This document shows positions 37,543 through 49,903 of a stretch of DNA of 64,000 nucleotides, in pieces (within the stretch, counting starts at the first letter, position 1; every line of letters begins with the position of its first letter). The stretch is from positions 5,001 to 69,000 of the forward strand of contig JAPMOS010000125.1 of assembly GCA_027972325.1 (NCBI GenBank). Direction: 5' to 3'. This DNA is from Paratrimastix pyriformis (lineage: Eukaryota > Preaxostyla > Paratrimastigidae). The notes below the pieces were generated by a model that saw nothing but the letters and a program-made list of their open reading frames with translations, made no database searches and had not been told where the DNA came from. Made by a program: the position numbers and the translations under genes.

Positions 37543-40500
37543 CTAGAGGTCGAAGAGCCTGTCGGCGTTTTCCTCCATCCGTTCGCGGCGCTGCGGGGCC
37601 ACCTGGCGTGGGGGCGCGTGCCTGCTGTGTGCGGGCCGGGCCGCGAAGAGGCTGTCGAACTCGTCGTCCGGGTTGCCGGGCGCCGTCCCGCCCACCAGCG
37701 GCTCCGCATCGGCGTCGGCATCCCCGCCATCGGCCCGGTCGGCGGGCTGGGGCGGGGCGTCCAGGGCCGAGCCCAGGGCCCGCTCCAGGGCCGACAGGCC
37801 CATCATCGGCGTGGCGGCCGCGTCCCCACCGGCACCGGCGGCCCCCCGCTCGAGGAGCGAGGCACCCGGGGCCCCGGGCAGCGGCGAGGGCGTCAGGGCG
37901 GGCTGGGTGGGAGGGAGAAAGGGAGGGAGGAGGGAGCCGCGTGAGGGCAGGGGGGTGGGGGGCCACGTGACGGGCAAGAAGACGAAGAAGGGCTCATGGC
38001 GCTCGCCATGGCGCAACAGACAGACAAAGAGCTGGTCGGGGCGAGGGGAGGGCAACGGGGGGGCGGGGCGCGGCGCAGGGGCAGCCGGGGCGGCCATGAC
38101 GCCCGTGAATGGGGGCAGCTGCCAGGGGGCGGCGAGGAAGCGGGCGGGGGCGGCAGCAGCCGGGGCGGGGGCTGTGGGCTGGGGCTGATGGGCGGGGGGC
38201 TGAGGGTGGCCGCGGGGCTGCCGGCGGCGGGCTCGTGCCGGCCGGGTGGAGGGCGAGGGCGCTGGGCAGCTGGAAGGGCATGGCGGCCATCGAGGGCAGC
38301 AGCAGGGTCGACCGCGGTGCCGGGGCGCCTCCGGAGCCGCCGCTGGGGATCGGTTGTACTCGGCGTCAGCCAGGCGTACCTGCAGGGGGGGGCGAGGGGT
38401 GAGGGTGAGGGTGAGGGGAGGCGGTTGTCCTCGGCGTCCAGCCGGGCGTACGCCTTGCGGGGGGGCAGGCGGATGGGGAGCAGGTGATGGGGAGCAGGGC
38501 AGGCGAGGGGCGAGGGCGAGGGGGATGAGGGGCGAGGGCGGAGATGGGCGGCAGGGTGCCGGGGTGGGTGCGTGGGGTGTGGGCGGTGGGTGGGTGCGGG
38601 CCTCGGGGCCGGCCAGGGGGAAGCCGGCCAGGGCGAGCATGGTCTCCGAGGACGGCCGCCCTGCTGCTGCCCCGGGGCCGCTGGTGGTGGTGGGGGCGGG
38701 GGCCGCAGGGGCGGGGGGCGTGGCCGGGGACGGGGCCGCGGCCATGGCCATGGGGGCACCCGCAGGCGGGCAGGCCGAGGGGGCGCCGCCCCGGGGCTGC
38801 CAAAGTCGAGGAGGAGGTGGGGAGGGAGGAGGGGCGCCGACGATATGAGGCGGTGAGGGTGAGGGGGTGATTGATGGGCGGTGGCTGAGGGGTGGGGGTG
38901 GGGGCGCGGACCGGCACGGGTGCCCCGCGAAGGCAGCCAGGTCGGGGGCGCGGGGCGGTGCGGGCAGGGACTCGCCCGTGGAGGATGGCCGCGTAGCGGG
39001 CCAGGGCGTCGGTGATCAGGTCGTGGGTGGCCAGCAGGGCCGCCAGCAGGGCCTCGTCGGCCGTGCGGGGGATCACATCCGCCAGGCGGCTCTGGTAGCG
39101 GCCCGCCAGGGCGGCAAGGTCGGCGCAGGTCGGCCAGGCGGCGCTGCCCGGACGCACCTCGGGCTGGTCGAGCATCTCCACAAGCCGCGCGGGGTGGGGG
39201 GGGTGGGGGTGGATTATGGTGACAAAGGGGTAGTGGTGATGAGGGCTGGTCGAGCATCTCCACAAACAATACCGGGGGTGGGGTGGCGGGGTGAAGGGAG
39301 GGAGGGATGATGACGACAGGGGGTCATTGCAATGAGGGCTGGCCGAGCATCTCCATGAGCAGCCCTACCGAGGGTGACGACAACGGGGGGGTGATGGCGA
39401 CGACAACGGGGGGGTGATGGCGACAACGGTGGCGACAACGGGGGCGGCGGACCGGCGTTCTCGTGGACTGTGGCCAGGTCGGCGCGCAGCTTCTCCACCC
39501 GGCGCAGCTCGTCGCCGCCCGCCGCCGCGCGGGCGCTCGGGGCCCCTGATGGCGAGGGCGAGGGGGCGCCCCCCGAGGGCTGCGGGGGCAGCGCCTGAGG
39601 CGCAGCGTATGCCGGCTGCCCGTGCGGTCCCCCGGCCGAGGGCACTGCGGTCACAGGGGCAGAGGCATACGGGCAGAGGCAGAGGCAGGGGCAGAGACAG
39701 AGACAGAGGCAGAGACAGCAGGAACAGAGGCATACGGGCAGAGGCAGAGACAGCAGGAACAGAGGCATACGGGCGGGGGATGAGCGCGAGTGAATGACGG
39801 CGCTGCCCTCGTTGGAACCGAGAGCCCAGCCAGCGGAAGCCACGGGGCCGGGGCCATGCAGGCAGGCAGGCAGGGGACGGACCCGCCTGGCGGGGCTGCT
39901 GGGCGGGCTGTGCCTGTGCCTGGGGGATGGCCATGGGCATGGGTATGCCGCCCGGGCCGGGGCCCATGACCATGGGGGGCAGCGCCATCCCGGCCATGGG
40001 CATGGGCATGGCCATCAGCGGCATCCCGCCCAGGACCGGCTGGGGCGCCGCGTAGAGGGGCGGCGGCCCGCCACCGCCAGCCTGTGGGACCATGGGCATG
40101 GGCATGGCCGGGGCCGGGTATCCGCCCCCGGGGGCCGCAGCCGGACGGGCGGGAGCGCCGGGGGAGCCGGCCGGGGCAGCGGGCGAGGACGGCGGCTGGG
40201 CGGGGCCCGTGGCGGCGGCTGGGGGTGGGGCCGGCGGGGCGGAGGCCGACTGGGCGCGGGCCGGGGCGGCAGGGGAGCGAAGAAGAAGGGCAGGGCGGGG
40301 CGGGGCGGGGCGGATCGAACGGCGTCAGGAAACGACGAGCCCATTCCGCCTTGGGCGAGATGCCCGCGCGTGTGGGTGCGAGGACGCGTGGCGGGGGGCG
40401 GGAACGGGAATACAACGGGAAGGGCACAAGCAGGGGGAGGGGCGGCAGACGGGGGCGGCGTGAAGACGGGGCCATCGAGCCCATGTCGCGCGGCGGGAAG

Positions 40501-41147
40501 GCCAGCCCTGCGATGGTTGGAACGGGGTGGGAGAAGCAGTCCATCAGCAGCAGCACCACCGGGAACGAGATGGCGTATGCCCCATGCCCCCCCCACCCCC
40601 CCCCCCGCATGCCCCCCGCATGCCCCTCCCATGCCCAATGGCCCACTCGTCCCCGGCTGACAAGGGCGCGTGGCGGCGGACCCTTCTTGCGGAGGGTGTC
40701 GAGGAGCTCGGGGATGCGCCCCAGGTCGGGCCGGCCCGCGAAGGCCTCACCCAGGGTCTCGATCAGCAGCAGGGCCCGGTCGCGCACCCCCGGGTCAACG
40801 GCCCGATCCTCGGCCAGCTTGCGCAGCATGGCCACGTTATCCTTGGAGGCCACCTGCCGGTGGAACCTGGGCGAGTTCTTCACCAGGGTCTCCATCAACT
40901 AAGATCGGTTGGTGGGCATGGTCCGGATTGTGAAGGGGAAACAAACCACGAGTGCGAGAATCATGGTTTTGGGATGGGTAGCCTTGCTAATACGCTTCCT
41001 AAGGGCTTTCCCGACATCGTCACAACACTCATCGCCCTCATTGCAATAATCGCACAATGCGAGGTTGGAATTCCAGTCTTCACTTTCCAATTCGGGAGCA
41101 GTCGCCTTCTCGACGCATTGAACCACACGTTCTGGCGGACCGAACAT
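37543..41147 (-). CDS. VHS-GAT adaptor protein (TOM1/GGA-like)
   Basis: An endosomal sorting adaptor that binds ubiquitin and clathrin machinery. Exon 1 41147-40947 (VEKATAPELESEDW, LALCDYCNEGDE, VGKALRKRISK) and exon 2 40898-40682 (METLVKNSPRFHRQVASKD, VRDRALLLIETLGEAF, ELLDTLRKKG) form a whole VHS domain. Pro/Met-rich linkers follow (PMPMP repeats encoded by GGGCAT near 40.1 kb). A GAT domain lies at about 39183-38985 (LVEMLDQPE, SRLADVIPRTADEALLAALL, LITDALARYAAIL). The C-terminal exon carries DDEFDSLFA, an acidic-Phe motif suited to binding appendage domains, and stops at 37543. No GAE domain was found, so TOM1-like rather than a full GGA. Confidence 0.85.
39236..39360 (-). repeat. Two extra copies of the GAT exon's 5' edge
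   Basis: The true exon start (about 39183, LVEMLDQP) is repeated near 39264 and 39357 with the same acceptor context. Confidence 0.75.
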
Positions 41148-41311
41148 CAAGACAGGGGTCCGTAGAGGAGGGAGAAATGTGGTTCGAGAAGAGAGAAGAA
41201 GCAGGGGTTGTGGCCTCACCAACACAAAAAAACCCATCCCCTCACTTCCCAAACCGCCCATCCCAGTCAAAATTTGCTTAGTCCTCCACTGTGTTTTCAC
41301 ATCGGCGATGA

Positions 41312-42322
41312 TTACTTGGCGACGGGAGCGGGGGCGGCAGCGCGCTTGGCAGCGACAGCGGCGGCACGGGCAGCCTTCTTGTGGTTGTGGACGAGCTCCT
41401 TGTAGGCGGCGGCCTCCTGACGGGCCTTCTCGGCGCGCTTCGCCTTAACGGTGAACTCGTGGTGCTTGCGCTGGAGGCGCACGGGGGTAACAAGACGCTG
41501 GATCTTGGGGGACTTAACCTGGCCCTTGGCGTTCTTGCGGCGGATGACGAACTTGCGAACGTCATCAGTCTTAGAGAGGTTCTGTGCATGATAGTGTGTA
41601 AGCGGGATTCAGTGGAGAGTTGTTGAAAACAGACGAAGAGCTTGCGGATGCGGGAGGCGCGCTTGGGGCCAAGAGTGCGGGCAACCTGCTTGTCAGTCAG
41701 TCCGGGGATCTCAGCGGGGCCCTTCTTGACCAGGACGAGGTCGAGAATGGCAATATCGGGGGAGACGATGCACCCGCGGACGGACTTCTTCTTGCGCTCA
41801 CCAGAGCGGCGGGCACGGAAGCAAGAGTGGCCTAAGGAAATCAAGATGATAATAGGACCACACAGCGCTCGTCGTCCAGACCGTCGGAAAGAAGGAGCTT
41901 AATACGCTGGTTGGTGAGGACACCCTGCTTCATGGGGAAGCCCTGCTTGTCGTTACCGCCAGAGATGCGGAAAATGTAGCCCTTGAACTCCTCACCGAGA
42001 GCGTCACCGGCAATCTCGTTGGAGATACGCTTCTCGTAGAACTGACGACTGGTAAGATGCCGATGGTTGTTGAGAAATAAGTGAGGTGGAGGGAAAATAA
42101 CAGACAGGACGTGCTCGTCGTTGAACTCCACAACCTTCTGAGCCCCCGTGCTGGGATAGGCGATGTTGAACTACGGATCCATCAGTAGATGGGGGAGAGA
42201 AAAATGGGGCATCAGCTTCTGAATTTGATATAAGCGAAGGAGAGCCAATGAAAAGAAACCGCCCCTTCCCCCGCACCCCCAATCATATCCCTCTTCGCAT
42301 CGGCATTATGGCATACCTTCAT
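41312..42322 (-). CDS. RPS6: 40S ribosomal protein eS6
   Basis: Five exons: 42322-42317 (Met-Lys only), 42170-42102 ([20 protein letters not shown]), 42041-41882 ([37 protein letters not shown]), 41831-41635 ([31 protein letters not shown]) and 41581-41312 ([31 protein letters not shown], then an Ala/Lys tail). Length and order match eS6. The tail after the conserved core ends [11 protein letters not shown] with no obvious phosphorylated Ser cluster. Introns are 146, 60, 50 and 53 nt, with donors GTATGC, GTTATT, GTCTGG and GTCTGT, so this gene also shows that non-GTC donors occur. Confidence 0.98.
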
Positions 42323-42762
42323 CCTGGAGGACTGGCAAGTTCTTTAGCCGCGTAAAAGGAGGCTCGACCCGGGTGTGACTGGCTCTTCCCCTTTCCAAAC
42401 GCAAACCGGACGCTCTGTCGCGCTCCTTCACGCCTGTCGGCCACGAGCCGAGTGGGTGTCGAAATGTTTCGAGTTCCATTTATACTCTCAAGGGTCTCCC
42501 CCGAACAGAGATCCTGACAACAACGATGATGATCGGCGCTCCTTCTTGAACGGCCGAACGGGATGGGCATATCTTTCCCCTGTCCACTTTCGTAGTGCAA
42601 ATCACTTTCTGAAGAGGAGACATTTTTTTTTGCCAGATGAATCATGCCCCGGAGACCTGTCCATTTCTTGCACGCGAGTGCTGTCAACTGTTCCAAACCC
42701 AGGCAATTACCGACTCTGCGAAAAACGAACACACGTTCCATATTGTTGTTGCCCCTTGGATC
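42323..42762. other. Spacer between eS6 and the phosphatase
   Basis: Contains the eS6 promoter and the phosphatase 3' UTR. Frames on both strands have no family likeness. Confidence 0.6.
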
Positions 42763-44004
42763 TCAGTTCGTTGGTACGAGAGCCGCCACAGAGTGGGCAA
42801 TGTAAGTGGGACGCATTTCCTCGGGGGCCTGACGGCCGTCCTGAGCGGTCGAGATCCCTGCATATGCCAGAAAGAAAGAGAGTAAGCGAGCCCTTGGTTG
42901 GTCGGCAATGTGGCTCTCACCCGGGGTGTGTGTGTGTTCATTGGGTGGCGCGGACCGGTGAGGACCAGCACCGAGGCCACCCCGGCCTGGTGGGCGAAGG
43001 CAATGTCCGTCTGCAGCCGGTCGCCGACCATGATGCACTTGCTCAGGAAGGCGGCCCGCTGGGCGGGGCTGGCGGCGGCGTGGCCGGGGAGGAGCATCTC
43101 CAGGATGGGCTCGAACATGTGCCGCGAGGGCTTCCCGATGACGGTCGGCTCGCGGTCGGTCGCCGTCGCCACGGCCGCCACCAGCGACCCCGCCCCTGCC
43201 GATGGTGTGAGCGTCGAAGGGCAACGCCTTGGCGGGCGGACCGGGGGTGTGGTAGGGCAGGGTGGGCAGGCTGTGGTCGGTGTTGGTGGCGATGAACCGG
43301 GCCCCGCCCAGGATCGCCCGTTGGGCCCGCGCCAGCCGGGCGAAGTTGAACCCCCGGTCGAGGCCAACCACAACCGCGTCAACCTAACCGGGGACGTGTG
43401 GCGGGGCAGGCCGGAGATGGGGCGCGGACGGACCTGGTCGGGCGGGGTCTTCGTGCTGACGAACGATTCCCGGGGCTCCTCCTACAGAGATCCCGCGTGG
43501 GGCTCGGGGGTCGCCCTTGGCGGTTCGATAGGGGCTGGTCCAGACCGATCCGCCGACCACGTTGAGCCCAACCGCCCGGAGCTCCTCAACCAGCGGGGCC
43601 TCTCCCACCACGAGGATATTCCGGGGGGGATGTGGGTCGGTCTTCCCCAGCGACGTCAGGTACCGCCCCGTAGCCCAGCCGGAACCAATGATATCTTCCT
43701 GGTGCCCCCGAAGATGTGTGCGGGACAAGGAGGAGTGACGGGCACAGACTTCGCTGGCCTCGATACCAAATGAGGCAAACTTCGACACATACATTTTCCG
43801 GGTTTTGGTTGCGTTATTGGTGACGAAGAAAGTGCGTTTGCCGAGCCTGTGGAGGTGGGCAATAAAATCGGCCGCCCCTGGGACCACGACATCCTCGTTC
43901 CAGAGAACCCCATCGCAATCAAACATCCACACGTCAAACCGGCGGGCCAACTCGGCAAGTTCTGCGCTGGGGGTGCATCCTGGATGGGCGTTAACGGTGG
44001 CCAT
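42763..44004 (-). CDS. HAD-family phosphatase (phosphoglycolate / 4-nitrophenyl phosphatase type)
   Basis: A cytosolic Mg2+-dependent HAD phosphatase with a C2-type cap, probably acting on 2-phosphoglycolate or similar repair substrates. All four catalytic motifs are visible: I, MFDCDGVLWN with the DxD pair; II, FFVTNNATKTR; III, VIGKPSRHMF with the Lys; IV, MVGDRLQTDIAFA. Cap segments include ILVVGEAPLVEELRAVGLNV and AVVVGLDRGFNFARL, ATNTD. Five exons with donors GTCTGT, GTCTGG, GTCCGC and GTCCGC; the last exon gives STAQDGRQAPEEMRP to AALVPTN. Length about 320 residues, normal. Start codon at 44004, 112 bp from the divergent ZNHIT2 start. Confidence 0.93.
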
Positions 44005-44116
44005 CTGCTGGGAGTCGGGGTGTCAAATCTGCCTGTTACCGGCTCTGCCACCCGCTGGTTGCCGAGGCTCTGCGCTCCGGACAGTCTCAGCACCGCACCC
44101 CCCCTTGGCTTCGACT

Positions 44117-44994
44117 ATGCAGCGACCGCCGTGCGATGTGTCGGCATGCTCCATTGGTTCCATTTCTATCCTCTCATCCATTTCGGGTTGATAGGTGCCA
44201 GAAGCCCAATGCCCCGTACTCATGCCCGCGGTGTCAGGCCCATTATTGTTCCTTGCCATGCTACCAGAAGCACGGTGCTGGATGCACCGAACAGTTCTTT
44301 CGGGAACAAGTTGTTGACGCGCTGAAGGGCGAGGAGGCCACCCCCGATCAGCGCAAGAGGATGCTCGCGTCTGTGTGGCAGTGCACTGTTCCTTGGCGAT
44401 GCCTGACACCGAATCGTTTAGTGTACTGGCACGGCAGCAACTGGAGGAAGGCGATACCCGAGAATGTCTGTTTGACCCATGTTGATCTGAGTTGCACAAA
44501 GTCGATGACCATACATCATCATCGCACAGCTCTGGTCGAGCTGGGTCGGCCCGCGGCAGCTGAGCAAGCCGGCAATCCTGAGGCGGCCAAAGAGGACGAT
44601 GACGAGGAGGAGGAGGAGATCCAGTTCGACGAGCGGGGCGAGCCGATCATCACCGAGAAGATGGTCTGCTCCTCCCCCGCATGGCCCGGCCCAACCCAAC
44701 CCAACCCAACTCAATCTAACCCACGGCCGCGCCGCATCCGCACCAACCCTGGTGTGTGACGGGCAGCGGCAGCGCTTTGAGCGGGACCTGCGCACGGGCC
44801 GCGTGACGGCCGCCCAGCTTGTGGCCCCCTGGGAGGCCTGGTGGTCCTCGTACAGCCTGCCCGCCGCCCCGGGGGAGGCCGACCAGGCCCCCTTCCAGCT
44901 CAAGCTGCCCACCGCAGCGCCGACACCACAGGAGGGCCCCGCGGCCCCCATCCGGGTCTGCCCCGGCACGCAGGCATTCCCCATCATCATCATC

Positions 44995-45046
<52 letters not shown>

Positions 45047-47317
45047 GTCATCACCATCACCATCACCATCACCATCACCATCACCATCACCATCACCATC
45101 ATCACCATCGCCGTCGTCACCATCGCCGTCGTCATCATCGTCATCATCACCACCCAGTCATCACCATCACCATCCAGTCGTCGTTGTCACTTCGTCAACT
45201 TTCCCTTTCCATCCCTCCGCGCAGCCTGCCATTGTCGAGTTGCCGCCCACCCCTGCTGCCCCCGCCCCCGCTGCCCCCGCTTCTGCTGCCACTCCATCCG
45301 CCAGCGCCCCCGCCAACCGGCCCGCTCGGCGGCCGGACCCCCTCTCGGCCCAGCGGCGGGCGGCCCTGCTGCAACGGGACCGGGACATGGACGCGGCCGC
45401 CCAGGCCCAACAGCAGCAGCAGCAGCAGCAGCCCACCGGCGCCGCCCCACAGGCCCCTGGCCAAGCGGCCACCCAGGCCGCAGCCACTTCACCGGCACCA
45501 GCACCGGCACCCGTTGCTGCCTCGGGTCCGGCGGGGAAACCCGCAGCCGCCCCGGCCGCCGCCCCCAATGCCGCCCATGCCGGCAAGGTCAGCAGGGTGG
45601 GGCGTGGCGGCTGTGCAGCCAAGTCGGGCGCACGGCCACCCGCGGTCTCTGCGATCTGGTGGTTGGACGGGTCGTCACCCTCTGCGGGCGGTCTGGTTGG
45701 GCGGATGGTCACCCGTGGTCTCTGCGATCTGGGGGTTGGTCTTGGGCGCAGGGTGCGGGCGAGCGGAGCAGCTCACAGCAGCAGCTCCTCGACGGGCGGG
45801 TCCCCGTGATGACGGCCACCTCGCGGGCCTTCCCGCCGGCCCCCCTGCGGACCGAGGTGCGCTCGCCCCGCGAGCTGACGGGCGGCAAGGCGCCCAGCCC
45901 GCTGCTCAGATACCACATGCTTGACCCGCTGTCCGCCTGCCCATCCCCTCCCCCTCCCCCATCCTCATCCACTCCCCCCTCCCCCATCCTCATCCCTGCC
46001 GCCACGCGTCGCTCCTGACCCACCGCCATCCCGTCCCTTCCATGGGCGGGGGGGCCTGGCGGACTTGGGGGGGCCTGAGGGGGTGCAGCTACGTGTACGC
46101 CTACCTGTGCCGCCACTTCAACGGGGACCTGCTGGGCGAGCCTTGCTGCGCAGCCCCCGAGGGCCCCCTGCCCGGCCAGCCCGGCGCGTCCGCGGGCCCC
46201 GCCACAGCCCCCGCCCGGCGCCCCAAGCCCAAGCCCAAGGCCAGCCGGCCCGGGGCGGCCGGGGCGGGCGAGGAGGAGCCGGACGCGTACCCGCCCCCCA
46301 CGGCCGACGAGCTGGGCGAGGGGCTGGCGGCCATCATGCAGGTCCGGGCCGCTCCGTGCCCACCCAGCCGGGTCGCCGCCCCCCCACCCTGCAGGCCCAG
46401 CCCACGGGCGCCCCTCTTGGCTCTTTTGGGACCCTGTCGGATCGCGCCCGCCAATCGCCTGTTGCGGCTGCGTGGGGCCTGCTTGGGCTGGCGGGGGGTG
46501 CCGTGCAGCTGTCTGGGGTGCTCGCCCGGCGCGGGATGCCCACCTCGACCCGCGAGGCCCTCGACGGCTGCGTCGAGAGCTCCCTCAGGGTCCGCCCACC
46601 CGCCGCCCCGCCCCGCCCCCGCCTTGCCCGGCCCGTGTCCTCCCCCTCCGTGTGGCCTGGTCCCCCCCTTCATGTGGGGACCTGATCGCCCCCTCCAGCA
46701 CCCCCATACGTCGCCCGACCCAACATGTGCTCACCCCTCTGCGCCTCTTGCCCTGCCCGTCCGGCCGACCGGCCTCACGGCCCCGGCAGCCCGTGCCGCT
46801 GAACACGCGGCCCTTCGGGGTGCTGGTGCTGAGCGACGTGGCGGCCCTGCTCTCGCAGCCCGCCTGGACGGTGCGGGCCCTGTGGGAGCTGCACTGCCTG
46901 CTGCACCGGTTCGCCCTGTGGGCCTCCCTGCTCACCCTCCGCAACAAGGTCCCGCCTCCCCCGCGCCCCGTGCCCCCGTGCCCCGTTCCGGCCCTCAATG
47001 CCCTTCTGCCCCAATGCCCATCATCCGTCCAACCGGACTGCTCGTGCATCCCCCAGGCGCGCTGCTCCCCGTGCCCATATGCCCATATGCCCATATGCCC
47101 ATCGCCCTTCTGCTTTCCATCCCCCAGGTGCGCTCCACCGCGCATCGCATCCACAAGAGCGTCTGGTCCCGGCCTCCGCCGCCCCGCCACAACCACCACC
47201 ACCACCACCACAACCACAACCACAACCACAACCGCTGCTGCTGCCGCCACCAACGACACAGCAGCGAACGCCACCCCGGCCGGCCCTCAGTCCTCTCCCG
47301 GCGCGGCAGCCTCGGAG

Positions 47318-47352
<35 letters not shown>

Positions 47353-47966
47353 CGTGGTGGGCGGGGCGGCCGGGCGGTGGGTGCCGACGAGGGCCTGGGC
47401 TGGAGCGGGCTCACCCAGATGGCCCACAAGAGCCTCTTCCTGGTCGCCTGGGCCCTGCACGAGCTCGACGAGCCCACCAGGGCGGCCCTCCTCGTCCGTA
47501 CCCCCGTCCCCCATTCACGTCCTCCGCGTCCCCCATCCAATCCACGCCCCCATCCAATCCACGCCCCCATCCAATCCAATCCACGTCCCCCATCCAATCC
47601 ACGTCCCCCATCCAATCCACGTCCCCCCATCCCACGTCCCGAGCCGCAAGCACTCGCCCTGCTGCTGTTCATGCTGCCTCTCCGTCTCTGTGCCTCTTTC
47701 GTGATCATTGGGCGCGGCCCCAGCACGAGGTGGAGGCCCTGGCCCACCAGCACACCCTGCCCGCCGCCAGGCCCGACGGGGCCGCTGCCCCAGCCGCCGA
47801 TGCCCCGGGGCGCACCCGGCCCTCGAGCTGCGCCCCCAGCCGCAACCCCGGGGAGCTCGCGGCCCGCCAACCCGGACCTGCTGCCCACGGGGCCCTCGAG
47901 CCAAGGGCCGCAGCACGCCCGGCAGCGGGTACGCACACGGCAGCGGGCAAGGGAAGGGGCCCCTGA
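44117..47966 (+). CDS. ZNHIT2: HIT-type zinc finger protein ZNHIT2
   Basis: ZNHIT2 works with the R2TP chaperone in assembling U5 snRNP. Exons 44117-44139, 44195-44368, 44422-44465 and 44530-44663 are separated by introns of 53-64 nt and give the zf-HIT domain CDVCQKPNAPYSCPRC, YCSLPCYQKHGAGC, then EQFFREQVVDALKG and MLAVLARQQLEEGDTRES. Next are RFERDLRTGRVTAAQLVAPW (44.77 kb, matching the PPWRPWW region), LLRYHML then YVYAYLCRHFNGDLLG (46.1 kb), LSGVLARRGMPTSTREALDG (46.5 kb), VLVLSDVAALLS (46.8 kb) and QMAHKSLFLVAWALHELDEP (47.4 kb), all in family order. Long Ala/Pro/Gln-rich inserts and repeat-filled introns (CATCGT and CATCAC near 45.0-45.2 kb) enlarge it. The stop at 47966 is likely but not certain. 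Confidence 0.85.
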
Positions 47967-48183
47967 TCGAGGAGATCCAGTAACTTCCCAGAGAGATGGG
48001 GTGGGGATGGCACGCAATATGTGGATGTGGAATGGGCCGCAGGATCGAACAAAGCCGATCATGTGCTCCGCCATGCTGTTTGGGGGAACAATGAGGGGGA
48101 TGTCGCGTTCTCCGGGCGGTCGGTCCAACCGCTGGGCCAAGCCTCCCTGGCCTGTCAACCCTCCTGTGACACCGACCCCAAAA

Positions 48184-49726
48184 ATGCAGCGGCTGATCGC
48201 GAGAAAGAAGGCGCCCAAAAAGCCCCCCACAAAGCAAGTTGTCAAAGTGCCCAAGCGCGAGACGTCGCCACCTCCCCCATGCCATTTCAAGGATCTGCTC
48301 GCCGAGTGTTATCGGAAGATTCCCGAAGTGTTTAACGATGTCCTTCAGGAAGTCCCACCTCCACCACGGTTTGCTTTCGCCCGGATTTTGCCATGACCTG
48401 ACATTTCATCGGCGCAGAACGCAGCTCCACTTCTACACGGTCAAGACCATCCCCGCCAGAATACACAGCTGGGCCTTTTCGCTGACCCGACGAAATATGA
48501 AAGATATGTCTGCCCGTCTTCCCCGCACCTCCCCTCTTCTCCTCATGTCGACCCCACCCCAGGTACGACCGGACCCCCGAGGGCTGGTCGGATCGGGCCA
48601 AGCGGGCCGAGCTGTCCGAGCGGGATTGCCTCTTCCTGGTGGTTGAGGAAGCCCCGGTGGATGGTGCCCCGGCGGCCCCCGCCGAGCCGCTCGGCTTCTG
48701 CCACTTCCGGTTCGTCGAGGAGAACGGCTGGCCGGTTGTCTACCTGTCCGTCGGCGCACCCGGCACCACCCACACGCGCACGCACATGCACGCCACCGCA
48801 TCTGACACAGCGCATCTTTGGCCGACCCGGGCCCCGTGCGCTCACCCGGGCCCCACACACCCGACGCCTGATCCGGGCCCTGTCCGCTCACCGCCAAACT
48901 GCACCCCGCCACCACCACACCACACGGGGGCCGGGGGGCAGGTATGAGATCCAGTGCACCCCTCAGGCCCAGGGCCGTGGCGTGGGCACCTGCCTCGTTG
49001 AGGTCTGCACTCCCCTCCCCTCCCCTCCTCCCCTCACCGGCTCCATCCCCCCGGGGACAACCCTTCGCCGTTGCCTGCCCTCCTCGCCACGACCCCGGCT
49101 CCCGCGCTCATCCCACGGACGCTCGGGCCTGGGGGAGTAGCACCTGCTGGCCTACGCGGGGTGGCTGGGGCTGCACTCGGTCATGCTGACCGCATTCAAG
49201 GGTCCGCCCCCCGCCGCCACCTACCCCCCGAGCGCCCCCAGCGAGCCCCGCGACTGCCCCGCCGCCTCGCTCTCTCTGCTCCTCCGCTCACCGCCCTTCC
49301 TCGCTGCTCCGCCCGCCCACAGAAAACCGCAAGGCGCTGCGCTTTTACAGGGAGAAGATGGGGTCCGCCACGTTCCCCCGCGCCCTCGCCCTCGCCCTCG
49401 CCCCCCCGCGCCCCCCCGCGCCCCCCCACATCCCATGTCCCATGTCTCACATCCCACATACCATCCGGGCGGGTGTGGTGCTCGGTGGGGGACCGGGCAG
49501 CTTCGGGCAGGACCCGTACGACCCCGCTGTGTGCGACCCCGGGAGCGATCCGGCCGAGTTCCACTACCACATCCTCTCCCGCGCCCCCGCCACCCACCCG
49601 GCCCCTCCGGCCCCTTCCTCGGCCCCTTCCTCGGCCCCGGCACCCCAGGCCCAGCCCCAGCCCCAGCCCCAGCCCCAGGCCGGATCGGCACCACCGGGCG
49701 ACCCGCCAGTATCATCACCCGCCTGA
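48184..49726 (+). CDS. NAA40: N-alpha-acetyltransferase 40 (NatD)
   Basis: NatD acetylates the N-termini of histones H4 and H2A. Exon 1 from ATG 48184 (or an in-frame ATG at 48060) is basic and ends FNDVLQE. Then LHFYTVKTIPARIHSWAFSL and TRRNMKDM, joined to YDRTPEGWSDRAKRAELSE, LFLVVEEA and GFCHFRFVEENGWPVVYL. The acetyl-CoA loop follows: YEIQCTPQAQGRGVGTCLVE, where family members have an R/Q-x-x-G-x-G/A motif; here it reads QGRGVG. Then HLLAYAGWLGLHSVMLTAFK, ENRKALRFYREKMG and DPAEFHYHILSRA, with a Gln-Pro/Ala tail. Six introns (GTCCCA, GTCTGC, GTCCGT, GTCTGC, GTCCGC, GTCCGC) all join in phase. A substrate-side Glu/Tyr check was not possible by eye. Confidence 0.9.
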
Positions 49727-49903
49727 TCCCAGAGGAAGTGCGCGCATCAGGAAACGAAGAAGTGGGGCGGCCGGAGACGAAATATTCTGCTGCTTCGATC
49801 GTGGTATGCGAATGGTGTCGGCAAAACCCATCATTGACGTTGGTATCGTCGTGTGGCCCTGCGTGAATCGATGCTGGGCTGAGAGTAGTGCCGGGGGAGT
49901 CAT

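Noticed and set aside
41840-42131. eS6 as a single 96-residue frame starting MEFNDEH
   Set aside because: The frame reads through two introns; splicing gives the full-length conserved protein from 42322.
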